A DNA stretch of 64,000 nt from Takakia lepidozioides (GCA_030704615.1 CM060733.1:39864001-39928000), one strand, 5' to 3'. Positions 1 through 11,900 are shown, numbered from the stretch's first letter. Notes: generated by a model not told the origin, from the sequence alone. Numbers and translations: made by a program.

Positions 1-1200
1 GTCACTCCAAACTACCAAAGTACCAGCTAACATGCAGAATTCAACATGGAAATTTAAGGCAGATTCTGATAAGAAGGGAAAACAGGGTGAAATGTGTAGA
101 GAAGGTGCCTTCTCCTCATCCATGTTATCTATTTTCGGTTACTTTCCTGCTGCCACACTGGCAGTAACTTGTCAAAGTCTCTCTAAACCACCACAGATCC
201 ACCCAACGAACTAACTTCCAGAATTCAATATGCATCTCAAGGCCGAGTCTGCAGCATTCAGAATGACATCTGGTAATCTGCAGGCATTCACCTTTTGCCT
301 CGTTTGTCCCACCATTGGTTGGGGTCAAAAAAGAATTCATCCCACAACTTCTCCTCATCTCTGTTTACCTGTTTTTGGATACTTTCCTGTGTCACATTGG
401 CAGTATCATGTCAAAGTCACTCCAAACTACCAAAGGTTCACTCAATCAGCTAACTTGCAGAATTCAACATGGAAATGTAGGGCAGATTCTGATAAGAGGG
501 GAAAACATGGTGAAATGCGTTGAAGAAGGTATCTTCTCCTCATCCATGTTATCTGTTTTTTGGATACTTTCCTGCTTCTACATTAGCAGTAACTTGTCAA
601 AGTCACTCCTAACCACCACGGATCCACCCAACAAGCTAACTTACAGAGTTCAATACGCATCTCAAGGCCGAGTCTGATGAGAGGGTAAAACAGGCAGAAA
701 TAGGTTGAAGAAGAAGATGCACTCACCACATTGTCCTTGACCTTGTGTCATGACCCATGGAGGATTTCACCGAACATCAATCCTAAAGAACCTATTGTGT
801 GTGCAGCTTGTGTCTGCAGCCTTCAGAATGACATGTGGTAATCTGCAGGCATTCACCTTTTTGCCTCGCTTGTCCCACAATTGGCTGGGGTCAGAAAAGT
901 ATTCATCCCACAGCTTCTCATCATCTCTGTTTACCTGTTTTTGGATACTTTCCTGTGTCATATTGGCAGTATCATTTCAAAGCCACTCCAAACTACCAAA
1001 GGTTCACTCAACCAACTACCTTGCAGAATTCAACATAGAAATGTCGGGCCGATTCTGATGAGAGGGGAAAACAGGCAGAAATAGGTCAAAGAAGCTACTG
1101 CCCTCACCACGTTGTTCTTGACCTTGTGTCATGACCCATGGAGGATCTGACCGACCATCAACCCAAAATGACCTCTAGTGTGTGTTGCTTGTGTCTGTAG
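1..1200 (-). repeat. Degenerate repeated OSB-type PDF-motif fragments
   Basis: About four diverged copies of one sequence lie in the same orientation, recognisable by the recurring plus-strand words TTTTGGATACTTTCCTG and GCAGAATTCAACATGG. Read on the minus strand, the copy near 767-961 gives EKLWDEYFSDPSQLWDKRG. This resembles the first half of the PDF motif of plant organellar single-stranded DNA-binding (OSB) proteins. The reading then runs into a sequence like the PPR motif PDVIL, so the fragment is chimeric. No copy has a long open frame. The same repeat recurs near 22.3, 25.3, 51.3 and 57 kb. Confidence 0.6.
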
Positions 1201-1285
1201 TAAGGTATTGTCGGATTTCTCTGTGAGAACCACCACGGTGCAGCTAGGCAGACAGAGATTGACACACGGCCTGCCCCAACCTGCG

Positions 1286-1372
1286 CGCAACAGAAGAAGA
1301 CAAGGTGAGCGCGCAACAGAAGAGGACGACGAGGTGAGCGCGCTGCAGAAGAGGATGAGGACGAGGTCTGCG
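1286..1372. repeat. Short GCGCGC-AACAGAAGAGG tandem repeat
   Basis: About three imperfect copies of a roughly 28-bp unit (core GAGCGCGCAACAGAAGAGG). It sits beside the OSB-like repeat; no function is visible. Confidence 0.6.
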
Positions 1373-1554
1373 CGGCGGATAGGACTTAGTGCTAGGCGGG
1401 AAAAAAAAAACGTCTCAAAAGGAATTTGAGCACGGGATGCTGTGGCGGGTGAACGATGACCTTACCAGTACACTACACACTAACATCTGTAACACTATCT
1501 CAAATATATATATATATTTTTTAGGACTTTTCCAACCCCTTTGTATATACATAG

Positions 1555-1640
1555 TCTGTATGTGGGGGTATTTAATAAACCCCCTTCTGTTCACGCACGT
1601 GATAGGTACATTAAACCTTGGTGCACCCCCCGGGGTTTTT
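1555..1640 (+). repeat. Terminus of the TGCACCCCCC transposon family
   Basis: The segment has the words ACGCACGTGATA and GGTGCACCCCCC in the same order and spacing as the right end of the element at 3068-4138 and the segment at 5220-5297. No matching left end was found, so it is probably a truncated copy. Confidence 0.5.
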
Positions 1641-2630
1641 CCTTGACCTGAACGTGAGCAAGGACATCACAGCCCAACATTGCGTTAGATAGATTTGAAA
1701 GATCGTTGAACTTGCTCTTCCCGAAGCTGTGTTTAAGTTCTGTAATCTGGGGTTAAACGAGTGTGAACTGCAATTTGACATTTTGGGCAAGATATGATGT
1801 GGTTATAACTTCTCTGTGGGAGCTGCCCATACCGTGTCCACGTCTACAAAAGCTTTGGAACAGATAAGGGGGTGAGAGGTTGGAAGTGTAGAAGGAGTAG
1901 AGTATGAGACTAACTAGTAGCCCTAGATGCCCTCTCTAGCAGTTGGAACTTGGTATGAAATTTGTATACGATAGTTACCTCACCGACCCAGACAGGGAGA
2001 GTCATTAACTCGTGGTGAGCTACGGAAAATTCTTCAGTGGACATGTTTTATGGAACACCTAGCTGGATTGAGATGGTCGACCAAAAGTATCAGCAAGAGA
2101 GTGACGCACTTCTTCAGCGCATGCATCAGCTTGTACAGAAAGTATAAGGTCAGGTCTCCTCCAATGAATAAATGTTGAGAGAGAATAAGAGAGCTTCACT
2201 CTGTTTCTAAATTGACGAATATAAGTGTGACACGGATAGATACTGCTTGTGCACATCCCACAAAAATTTGGGAAAAGAGAGAACAGATCGTGTAAATTGG
2301 TTATCACATTAAACGAGCTGTAATGGTATGGCCTTGAATCAGCGGGTAGAATCACTGGTCCATGCCAATCGGAGCATCAAACTGCCAGTAGAGCTGGTAG
2401 TGAACTCATTTGTGACTTTGAATGTATCACACTGAAAGATCCGTACTGCCAGTGACGCCTCAAACCATGAGCGACCTGGAGAGACAACAGCTGGGCCGAC
2501 ATTTGGGATGATTTAGCAACCGACCTAATGGGCATTCTATAGCATTGACTATCTCACATCCTTACATGCACACAGATACACTATGAGTATTAAGTATCTC
2601 AGAATAGTTGGTGCTCTATCCTGATTGGGG
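1641..2630. other. No recognisable gene
   Basis: Only short frames without recognisable motifs were seen on either strand. Confidence 0.5.
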
Positions 2631-2635
2631 AAGGG

Positions 2636-3067
2636 TGAAGCCTGACCACATCAGGTTTGTGTGCGTTTGCAGTGCGTGTGTAAGCCTGGCAGCCCTGGAA
2701 AAGGCAAAGAGGTGCATGGTTGCATCGCCAAAGCTGGAATTGTACCAGATGTGATTCCCTATGAATCAATAGCTACAAGAAACCTGTATGGGTAGATGGT
2801 CAACTAAAGGCTGTAGCTGCAGCGGCATAGTTCATAAAACCAGGCACCTCAACCATGACCACAGCTTCTGAAAGAGGATCAAGAGAGGGAGCCAATGAGG
2901 CATTTCAGCAGATTCAGGTATGTAAATCTGTCCCTTGCTTAAGTGCATCAAGATGGAAGGTCTGGACGCTGGAAAGCAGGTGCTCACTCACATTATCCAA
3001 AGTGGATGCAAGCCAAATGTTTTTCTACTCGACACCCTTGTCTCCATGTATGTCAAGTGTGGGAGCA
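2636..3067 (+). pseudogene. PPR-OSB-PPR chimeric gene fragment
   Basis: Three pieces follow one another. About 2636-2755 reads, with a frame break, as a PPR repeat end (FVCVCSACVSLAALEK, then a PDVI-like tail). About 2760-2905 reads as the OSB-like stretch WVDGQLKAVAAAA, one stop, then FIKPGTSTMTTAS. About 2935-3060 returns to PPR sequence (AGKQVLTHIIQSGCKPNVF, then LVSMYVKCGS). The next PPR codons are found again at 4147, after an inserted element. PPR proteins bind organellar RNA and OSB proteins bind organellar ssDNA, but this copy is broken and probably non-functional. Confidence 0.6.
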
Positions 3068-3217
3068 CCTGGGGGGTGCACCCCAGCCAACCTGTACCAG
3101 CCACGTGCGTGCACAAGAGGGGGTATTTTTAACCCCCCCCATGTACAACATTATATATACATAGGGGGGTAAACAATACCTTAAATATAAGTCTACAGCA
3201 GGGGGCTAACATGATTA

Positions 3218-3290
3218 AGAGGGTAGCGTAGTGGTAAAGATTGACATTGTCTCGACACCGATCGAGGGTTCAAGTCACCATGCAATTTGG
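3218..3290 (+). repeat. tRNA-derived SINE-like head
   Basis: A pol III A-box match (TAGCGTAGTGG, 3224-3234) and B-box match (GGTTCAAGTC, 3267-3276) are 43 bp apart, as in tRNA genes. The surrounding sequence cannot fold as a normal tRNA by eye, so a SINE is more likely than a working tRNA. Confidence 0.45.
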
Positions 3291-3465
3291 AGTTTTTCGA
3301 AAACTTTGAAAATACATATATTTTGTTGCACAAAATTGAACTCAAGACCACATACACACCTCAAGTATCTCCATTCCACTAGGCTACTCCACAATTCTCA
3401 AAACAAATGTGATGATTACTAGTAATATAGAAGAAAGACAGTTTATTGTGCTTTGTGTCATCATT

Positions 3466-3583
3466 GAGATCTCCCAAGCCATGGGCCCCAGCCCTAGTGT
3501 TTGGTACCATTGGAAAGCCCTCAATGAGGAGGGGTGCACCGGCTTGGTCTCATAATTTTGGGACTTGCGGTGTGGGAGATTTG
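3466..3583. repeat. 118-bp inverted-end repeat, copy 1
   Basis: Starts GAGATCTCCCAAGCC and ends GGTGTGGGAGATTTG, so the ends are inverted relative to each other. The inner words GGAAAGCCCTC and GGGGTGCACCGG mark the family, also found at 3749, 26851 and 28030. Confidence 0.6.
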
Positions 3584-3748
3584 AATTTTCAAGTACTTTT
3601 GGTCGTTGGAAACTCGCAAAAATAGCAAAGTGGGTTTTCTTGCAACAATGACTGGCCCTTCATTTGTCATTTGTGCACGGGGACATAAATGTAAATTGGG
3701 TTTTACTTTCAAATATGACATTAACACAATATTGTTTGTAGGATCCTT

Positions 3749-3866
3749 GAGATCTTCCAAACTGCGGGGCTTCTAGCCATGATTTTGGTACCGTTGGAAA
3801 GCCCAAAATGAGTAGGGATGCACCAACTTGGTTTTATAAAATTTGGACCTACAGGCCGAGGTCTGT
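3749..3866. repeat. 118-bp inverted-end repeat, copy 2
   Basis: Same family (GAGATCTTCCAAACTGC start, GGTACCGTTGGAAAGCCC inside), in direct orientation to copy 1 and also inside the 1.07-kb element. The right end is more diverged. Confidence 0.5.
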
Positions 3867-4138
3867 TTCTAAATGAATGTATTTGATATAATATAAAGAC
3901 ATACATATACATATTTGAGGCTATTTTTTAATGATTGAAAAGGGGAATATACATACAGAAGGGGGGTGTTTTTTTAAAATTATAAATTTCTGTATATTTA
4001 CAGGAGAGGGTTTTATAATCTTCAAAAAGTATGTACAGAGGGGGTATAAATTATCCAAGGACCCATATATAGGGGGTTTTTTTATTAGTCGGCGAACGCA
4101 CGTGATACGCACATTTTATAAAGAGTGCACCCCCCAAG

Positions 4139-4364
4139 CGGAAGCATCATGGATGCTCACCAAGTGTTCAACAGAATGCCTCAACGATCTTTGATCACGT
4201 GGAATATAATGTTGGCAGGAGTTACCAAGCATGGGTATGGCAGGAATGCTTTGGAGACCTATGAGCAACTGTTGCGCGAAAGGGTGAAGCCCAACCACAT
4301 CACGTTTGTTTGTGTTTGCAATGCATGTGCAAGCTTGGGAATAATGACCATGTGTATGTGTTAA
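4139..4364 (+). pseudogene. PPR fragment, continuation across the insertion
   Basis: Reads IMDAHQVFNRMPQRSLITWN, then a P/L-type repeat body ending NHITFVCVCNACASLG, before the similarity stops. It directly continues the PPR frame broken at 3067, so both belonged to one gene copy before the element inserted. No DYW or E domain is present. Confidence 0.65.
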
Positions 4365-5219
4365 AATGCTCTTCATTCACTCAAGTTATGTCTCCGATCA
4401 ACTCAAGTGGCATATATAAAGGAGCTTAATAATAGAGACTCTAGGGGCATTAAGTGAAAGCAGGAAACTATTTAAGTGATACTGGAGATGCTCAGGCCTC
4501 AAGCAACTGTCATAGAAGAGGAAGAATAGAGTGAATGTATAAGTACTTATTGATCCAAGTGTAACCCCAGTAGGTTTTAAAGATGCACACGTCGCTCTTG
4601 AAATGTTGCATCATTTCTTGAAGCAGAGGTCAACTGAGGTCATGCACTTGGTAGACAAGTTAGAGAAATTTGCAAAAGGTGTAGAGATATTGAGAATGTC
4701 ACATTCACATCATACATGTAGAAAATGGTTTGATACAAAAATGATGGAAGAAAGATCATTTTATCAAACCATAAGAAAGATCATTTTATCATACATGTAG
4801 AAATAGGTTTAGCTTGGTACCAAAAAGTGAAAGGATCATTTTACTCCTATGATTTGACGGACAATATGATGGTTGATCTAGAGTCTATCATAGCATTAGT
4901 TTTTTTAAAGTATGATGCAGCCTCTAATAGGTATAAGCTCGATCCAAACGATAGAACAGTATCAATGGAAAATAAATTTGACACTAATTTTTATTTGTTA
5001 TACAAGTTATTTTAAATATTTTTTTAAATCTGATGTAAAATTTTGTCACAATTTTGTATTAAAAATTATACATAAATAAAGGATTTATTATATTCTGAAT
5101 CAACACATGAATACATACAGCAGGGTGTTGTTATCCATTATTATTATTTTATATAAATACTTTAGGGGGTTTAATAAATTTTAAAATATATGTATACATA
5201 TGAGAAATTCATGAAATAA
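4365..5219. other. AT-rich DNA with two short unassigned frames
   Basis: Frames at 4603-4800 and 4827-5015 (the latter includes NRYKLDPNDRTVSMENKF) look more protein-like than random, but I do not recognise them and they are broken. Confidence 0.25.
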
Positions 5220-5297
5220 CCTATATACAGGGGTATTTTTTATTGACTAATGCACGCACGTGATATGGTCTTTTTATGAAGAGTGCACCCCCCGGGG
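5220..5297 (+). repeat. Terminus of the TGCACCCCCC transposon family
   Basis: Carries GCACGCACGTGATA followed by AGAGTGCACCCCCC, matching the right end of the 3068-4138 element. A left partner is not evident. Confidence 0.5.
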
Positions 5298-5309
5298 GAA
5301 AAACCAACA

Positions 5310-5714
5310 CATACCATATGATCAGACGTGCCCTCACTATCATACTTACTGCTACCACTACACACCCAGGAAACAACTGGAGAATGGATCCCCGCATTAG
5401 TTGCTTAAAATCCCTCAAAATTGACCAATAACTAATCCTCCCCCCCAACAACCCCTATGAAATTCCTAACTGGACAGCTGCACTCTCTAAAATTGGAAGA
5501 GGCCAAGAAAGCCGCGTACAACATCACTAAACAAAATGCTACAGACAACCACAAAAAATTTGTCTTCTCCTTCAACCAACTACTACATGATCACCCCAAA
5601 AAAGATCACAAAGCCATCTTCAATCCTGCCCTTAACCCACCTATCGACTACATCAAACACCGACTAGGGCACCTGTCAACTCTATGGCCTTCGACAGGCC
5701 TCTCGAGCGTGTAA
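5310..5714 (+). pseudogene. LINE fragment (endonuclease-RT linker)
   Basis: The frame at 5457-5714 contains EEAKKAAYNITKQNATDNHK and HDHPKKDHKAIFNPAL. This lysine-rich pattern is typical of the linker between the endonuclease and reverse transcriptase of plant LINEs. It is cut off where copia sequence begins. Assignment is by pattern only. Confidence 0.4.
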
Positions 5715-6723
5715 CACTCTTTCTTGACTAAATACGATCTCACAGCAAGTGACGCCGATCCTTGTGTTTATTTTAGCAGCAAAGGTACACATTTGATCCT
5801 CACTATCTTTGTCGATGATGGTCTCGCCTGCAGTGTCAAAACACAGAAGGTGACAGATGTTCTTGATAACATGGGTGAAGCTTTCACTGTCACCAAGAAT
5901 GATCCTGAAGTCTATGTAGGGCTTCACTTGGTTAGAAATTGGATTCATTCTAGATTTCTATTGACCAAGACAGATACGTCCAGAAGATCATTCAGACTTC
6001 AAACTTGTTGATGCAAATCCAGTCTTCGTGCCAACTGGTCCGGCGAGCCATCTGGTATCTTTTTCCACGAGTACAGATGATGAACCTGCAACTTCATTTC
6101 CCTACAAAGAGTTGGTGGGCAGTTTAGCATATCTTGCTATGTGCACGAGACCCGACATTTCATATGTTGTCAATAATGCAGCCAAATTTTCTGCCAATCT
6201 GACACAAATACACTGCATGGCTCTGAAGAGAATCTTGAAGTACTTGATTGGCACACCGTACATGGCTGTATGCTATGGTCCAACATCACAGATCAACACT
6301 TTGGTAGCCTTTTGTGATGCAGATTATGCTAACGATCTTGATGATCGCAAATCCAGATCTGGCTACGTGTTGTTACTCAATGGGGGCCCTATTGTGTGGG
6401 GCAGTAGAAAACAAGTCTGCACAGCAAGTAGCACCATAGAGTCGGAGTATATTGCTGCATTTGTAACGACAAAAGAGATTCTCTGGACTCGAAGGCTGCT
6501 TCATGGTCTTGGAATTTCACAGCAGGAACCTACTCTATTGTTCTCTGACAACTAGAGTGCTATACGTCTAGCATACAATCCTGAATATCCTAAGAGGACA
6601 AAACATGTGGATTCTGCATATCAAATCATCAGAGAAAATCAGGAGAAAGGGGAGCTCAAAGTTCTGTACGTCCCTACCAATTCACAGATCGCTGATTTAT
6701 TCACAAAGGCACTTCCAGTATAA
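5715..6723 (+). pseudogene. Ty1/copia RT-RNase H remnant
   Basis: The reading contains the RT catalytic region as FVDDGL, then the RT C-terminal stretch CTRPDISYVVNNAAKFSAN and copia RNase H motifs (FCDADYANDLDDRKSRSGY, ASSTIESEYIA, RTKHVDSAYQIIRE, and a DLFTKALP-like end). The frame shifts near 6011. An in-frame TAG at 6553-6555 falls in the conserved DNQSAI motif (here DN-stop-SAI). gag, protease, integrase and most of RT are missing. A G-run at 6779-6787 could be a worn polypurine tract. Confidence 0.85.
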
Positions 6724-6846
6724 AGTCAATATGCTCTCCCCCTCTCTCCAACGGGGTGCATCACAGCCAATGTTCGTAGGGGGGGGTAAAATTGGTCCAT
6801 CTCTTCTATTGAGCAATATGTATGCAATCACCTATCTACTACATTG

Positions 6847-6882
6847 AGAGAGAGCGAGAGCGAGAGAGAGAGAGAGAGAAAT
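6847..6882. repeat. (GA)n microsatellite
   Basis: Almost pure GA dinucleotides adjacent to a LINE-like tail. Confidence 0.9.
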
Positions 6883-7040
6883 GAAATGAAATGGTGCTTT
6901 ATAACGTCCGTGGAAAGCTCATAGAGCTTATGGGACAAAATGGAAGAAAACATGAGAGAGGAACAAATCCAGAACCCAAGAATAAGAACTAATGTTCTAG
7001 CGATTGTCTAAGGGTGGGGCCCTCGTGCACGTAGGCTGCC
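6883..7040 (-). mobile_element. 5'-truncated LINE 3' end
   Basis: GAAATGAAATGAAATGG next to AACGTCCGTGGAAAGCTC and TTATGGGACAAAATGG matches the segment at 40873-41025, which follows a LINE RNase H reading frame on the minus strand. By that comparison this is a short 3' end copy with a (TTTCA)n tail in minus orientation. Confidence 0.55.
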
Positions 7041-7194
7041 AAGCATTTTTTATCCTCATAGTGGAAGACATCAGAATAAACAGTGGAATCTCCCACGGAT
7101 CTCGTAGTATAGAGGGCAGTAGAAGAAGAAGTGTTCTTCAGTTTCAACTTTGGCAAAGAGTTACAAGAATGCATGTGTGCTTCCTTGTCTGCTT

Positions 7195-7222
7195 CTTTAG
7201 GGTTTAGGGTTTAACCCTAAAC
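7195..7222. repeat. Interstitial telomere-type motif
   Basis: Two TTTAGGG units are followed by the inverted AACCCTAAA, giving a small palindrome of plant telomere-type sequence. Confidence 0.7.
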
Positions 7223-8951
7223 TTGCTCCTTCCCTGGTTGGGTGTTTGTGCCTCGCCTGTTCATAACCTATGTGATCTAGGTTTCAAAGTGTCCACCTTG
7301 AAACCTAATGCAATAAGTCTTTGGGATGAAGAGACACTATAATTTCCGCTTCCTTTGGAGGAGTCATCTTTCTTTCTGCCTCTATCCTTGGCCCCTCAAG
7401 GAAAAACAGATGGAATCGTAGTTGGATAGTCACTTCCATTCACCCCATGGTTTGGGGCCCAAATCCTGCTACCTTGTCCTGTGTGCTATGGTTGTGTCTC
7501 CAGTGCACTTCATGGCTTACAATGCCCTATCCGATTGATCTAGCAACTGGTGGTCACTTCTTCAATGCTGCTAATGAAGTGTGGAGGTCCTCCCCTGATT
7601 TGTAATTTGAGCTAGAACCATGTGCTCAGTTCTCAACAATGTTTTATGTCTGATGCAGTGTGGGAATAAGGATGCACATTGATTGGATCCATCTGGTGTT
7701 TCATGCAAATTGCACCATATATGTGGACTGGAAATCCAAGTTTGGAATAAAAGAAAACAGTTAAAGATTACAGCAGATATATCATTTCTAGTGTTTCAGG
7801 CTAAATCATCTGAAAAGCAAAGGGAGGATACTTTGACTGTCATACTTCAAGTAAATCAAGTAAATCAAAATACTGGACCAGGCAGGAGTTCAGGGTTATG
7901 CAAGAACTTACACTAAGTACCCTTTACAACTTTGTAAGAGGTAAAAAAAATCTGCAGGAAGTTGGTTGCAAAAGCAGAGGATGGGTGCCACTTCTAGTAT
8001 AATCAAGGGATGTAAATCAGACTATTCAACCAGGCGGGAGTTCAGGGTTATGGAGGAACTTAACAGTTCACCTGAATAGCCTGCGACCAAAGCATCCACT
8101 CATGGAGGACAAGCCAATTGTCAATTATCGATAAGGGCGGGTTTCAAGAAGAGAGGTGAACCTGCATTGCAGGTACAAGAACAATTATTGCCAGTGGAGT
8201 TGAATAGATTTGCTTCTCACAAAACTGATCATGGAAAGAATGCATGAGCTGCAGCCAGTCAGCAGAGAGTGCAACTCCCTTCAGGGATCTTAGGCTAAAA
8301 AAAGAGAAACAACCATGTGGCCTAGACATGCACTTGGATTGAATTTGTTGAACAGCACATAATCAAGAGCCCTCAAATCCAAATTGGAGAGAATCAAAGG
8401 GATACTTTGGATTGCATCAGCTTCAGTTGTAAGATTTTTCTCCACCATCTATTCCTATGTCCATCAACAGTTGAGATAGCAGGGGTTCTTGTGTTCAGGG
8501 AAGTCATTACATCTTATCCAGCTCCATGCTTTATGTTAGCCAGCCAGAAGAAACGCAGTGATTTGAACAGCAAAAATAGTCATTTTGCAACCTTACCATC
8601 ACACCCATTACTCATTAAATCTTCGTACATGGGTGTGTGCAACTGAAGTAAGACACCATTGTAAGATAAGGTTTCAATCTCAGCTGGGTGGAGTTAGGTA
8701 ACTTCCAGCATAAGCCTGGATGCATTTGGTCCCAGAACTTAAGCGGGCCTGTGATGCTTTGACCACTAGACTATCTGCTGGAAGACACTTGTACATCACA
8801 CTTTGAGGGTGGGTCATCACGACACCTTCTGACCAACAGATTAAACTCAGGTGTGTGAAATTCCTGTCAAGAGGATTTGAGCCGTCTACACTAACGTGCA
8901 AAAACATTTCGATAGAGACGAGAGGAGGAATCTCACAGGTAAGGCAAGCTC
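7223..8951. other. No recognised gene; ORANGE downstream region
   Basis: The short frames here lack recognisable motifs. A 38-bp direct repeat (AGGCGGGAGTTCAGGGTTATG type) occurs near 7880 and 8030. The segment next to 8952 probably holds the ORANGE 3' UTR. Confidence 0.4.
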
Positions 8952-11900
8952 TTACTGGAATGGATCAATTCGAGGATCATGCTCACTCGCCAATGCCATG
9001 CCGGTGCACAGACATGTAGGACACATAACCTGCAGACACCAATCCCATATATATTATTTGTCAATATTTTTATTTTTTCTTTTCGTGAAATATTCGTTTT
9101 CAGTCTTTAAGCATCATCATTGCCAGAGAAGGACATGCACTCTACATCAACCAATCACAATTCATAGTCACTTAGTGCACATACTTGGTTAACATGCTTG
9201 ACCTACAGTGGAGAGCAATCGTACCTTAGCGGCTCCAGAACAGTTGGGGCATCTTTGGGTAGTTGGAGCGGACAAGGGTCGGTCTGAATAGCTTATGGAT
9301 GCCACGGGCTCTACAACTAGAAGTGCACCTGAGCCCGAACATCGAGCACATGCCAAATACCCTGCACAATTTGCACTCAGAAGGAAATGAACACCTGAGA
9401 TGCTCTTCCAGACTGGGCAATGGCAACTCAGACTCCAAAAATATGCAAAACTCTGAAGTGGTGAGTTGAGCCATTTGGAGAATACAGGGTGGTGAGAAAC
9501 AAACACTGAACAGTATGGCAACTGGAACAAGCATGAAATGAGTTTTAAGAAAAAGTTGTTAGTTTCCTCCATCTATGTCAGAGCAATTGCGGGTGCTCTC
9601 TGACAATGAAGTACAGAAATCACCGTAAGAAGATCTGTTCCCTTGCTTGATGATTGAGTGGCTCCAATGACAATCCCTACTGTAAGCAACTTAACATGAC
9701 CTTTTTACCAGTCAACGTGCGGAATCCAGAAAGTTGGCTTTAGCCTGATAAGCAGGAAGTTCACTCAAGCAACTGATTTTTCACTAGAAAGAACTACCCT
9801 CCTACAAGAATGCGCCTGCGAGATAGTCAGTGGAAAGGCCAAATTTAGTTTCTCCCTAGCACAAGTAACTCCTGAGGAGCCCACTTCTACACGCTGCTAT
9901 GAACAATAGCTTGGTTTTGGCCAAGCTAGAGTTGATTCAGACTAAGGCTTAAGGTTGGTCCTTCATTGTTGTGGTTTTGTGTCATACTGTGAAGCTGTGG
10001 CAGGGGTGTTGGTTACATCATCATAAATATCGCTAATCCCTTATTGCTTCTCCATTACTTTGCCGGCCAAGACTGGAACAAAGAGTAACATTTGGCTACT
10101 AGAACAAAAAAATCTGGGACGCGGACCCACCAGTTCCATGGCAGTACTTGCAGCGTTTGTGCTCTTGCTGCTTCACATTGTTTATCTCAACTACCATAAG
10201 CGATGAAATTACGCCCACTGCTCCCCCAGAAAATGATGCAACAATCGGATCTACGTCGCTGCATCAACTCAAACATTTGACCTTTCAGCATTCTAGAATC
10301 AGCAAAAAACAGTGAAATTAGATGAAAACGAATGGGCCAAGAAAATGAGCAAGTTGAACATTGAGATTGAAAGATGGGCCGAGGTTCAGAATGACTATGG
10401 TGAGACTCACAACATGGGCAACAAATACAAGTTGTACAGTTGGCAGAGATGATGGCAGAATGTCCCTACCTGAGCTGGGGCGGTAAATGCACGCTTCGAA
10501 TAAAGTCTTCATATGAGGTGCCTCCTATCCCCAGCTTCAACTCCAACTGCCAGCAAAATGCACATACAATACAACTAGGATATTGTAAGTCAGCAACATA
10601 AAATTCTTCCATTGGTACACTGGAAAACATGCTTGCCCCTGTATTATAATATAACTGCAGCATTCTGACTTCTCTCAAAAGACCACTGAGAAGCTCACCT
10701 GCTGATGCAGTTGGCCTCAAAATAAGTCTTAAGATCAAAGAATTGTGTTCAAGTGGCAGTAGCTCGCTGACCAGAGCATGTGGCATTTATTACTCACTTC
10801 CAGTCTATGTCTGTAGACATTATAGAAACATGATGAACATGCAAATCTGTGGGAACCAATCTTGTTCTAGTGACAGTCCTTGAGGACAAAGGATCTGTGG
10901 ATGTAAGGGTCATCCAAGCTGCGTCCCTTCTAGACGGACACCTGAATAAGACGTCACGAGCATTTGTCCGTAAAGAGACGGTCTCATGCAAATGACTTGA
11001 ACAAGATGCCAGTCCAATCTTCGATGACTGATCTACTGCACTCGGTACAGTGCAGCATGCACAATATCCATTTACAATGATAATTTGAGGAACAGTATAT
11101 CTGAACTCTAGCAGGGTTAAATTTATGGATAAATTTCTAGGTGATGACTCATAATTTAACACAGAAAATAAATGGCCATACACAAGTTCCAGCCTTGAAA
11201 CATACATATTGTTTTATTTCCACCAAAAATCAGGACATGGGTATACGACAGATAAAGGGAAAGGTCTCACAATGGGAGCTATTAGTCCGCCAAACAGAAT
11301 GATTGCTGCCCCCATGGAAAGACAGGTTGCATAGTATTGCTTCAATGTAGTTGTAGTCTGCAGCACATTGAACACTAGTGAGAGCTGGAAATCAACATTG
11401 TGCTGTCAATCACAAATCTCAGGCCATCAATGAGGCAGGGACTAGCTGCCACCACTCCTCGCTGCTCACAACAATGCGCGTGGATCACACTTAACACATT
11501 ATAGAAGTGATCACAAATTCTGGAAGTGAATCATACAATTGGTGGAAATAGTGGTATAGAAGATGGATACTCAAGCATCTCTTCAATCTCTTCATCCTGT
11601 TTAACTCCTGTATCTGCACTCTTCATTCGCTGCTGGATACGTAATCTCCTGACCTGGAAGGAAGTAAGAACGAACCATGGAAAGAATATAACGGGAGAGC
11701 CATGTAATCAAATTTAGAGAGGGAAAGAAACAAAGTAAGCAACTAAAAAAAACTACAATTTGACTTCGAGTGGTTCTCCAAGGTGGAGAGAGACAGAAAG
11801 ATGTACCAATTCACCAATCCCTGTCAACTTTGTTGGTTATGATGCATCCTTGACGGGTGAGAGAGTGAAAAGGAGACCAGGAAGAGCTTCAGCTTCCTTT

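Larger units (their letters stand above)
3068..4138. mobile_element. 1.07-kb DNA transposon with TGCACCCCCC ends
   Basis: The left end reads CCTGGGGGGTGCAC; the reverse complement of the right end reads CTTGGGGGGTGCAC. A second matching block (CACGTGCGT) lies further in, so the imperfect terminal inverted repeats reach about 60 bp. The flanks TGGGAGCA (3060-3067) and CGGAAGCA (4139-4146) look like an 8-bp target duplication with two mismatches, which would suit a hAT-like element. The element interrupts a PPR reading frame that resumes on the other side. No transposase frame is visible, so it is non-autonomous. Confidence 0.6.

Noticed and set aside
8680-8907. Minus-strand TAGTCTAGTGGTCAAAGC resembling a tRNA A box
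   Set aside because: No convincing B box at the right distance, so neither tRNA nor SINE is called.
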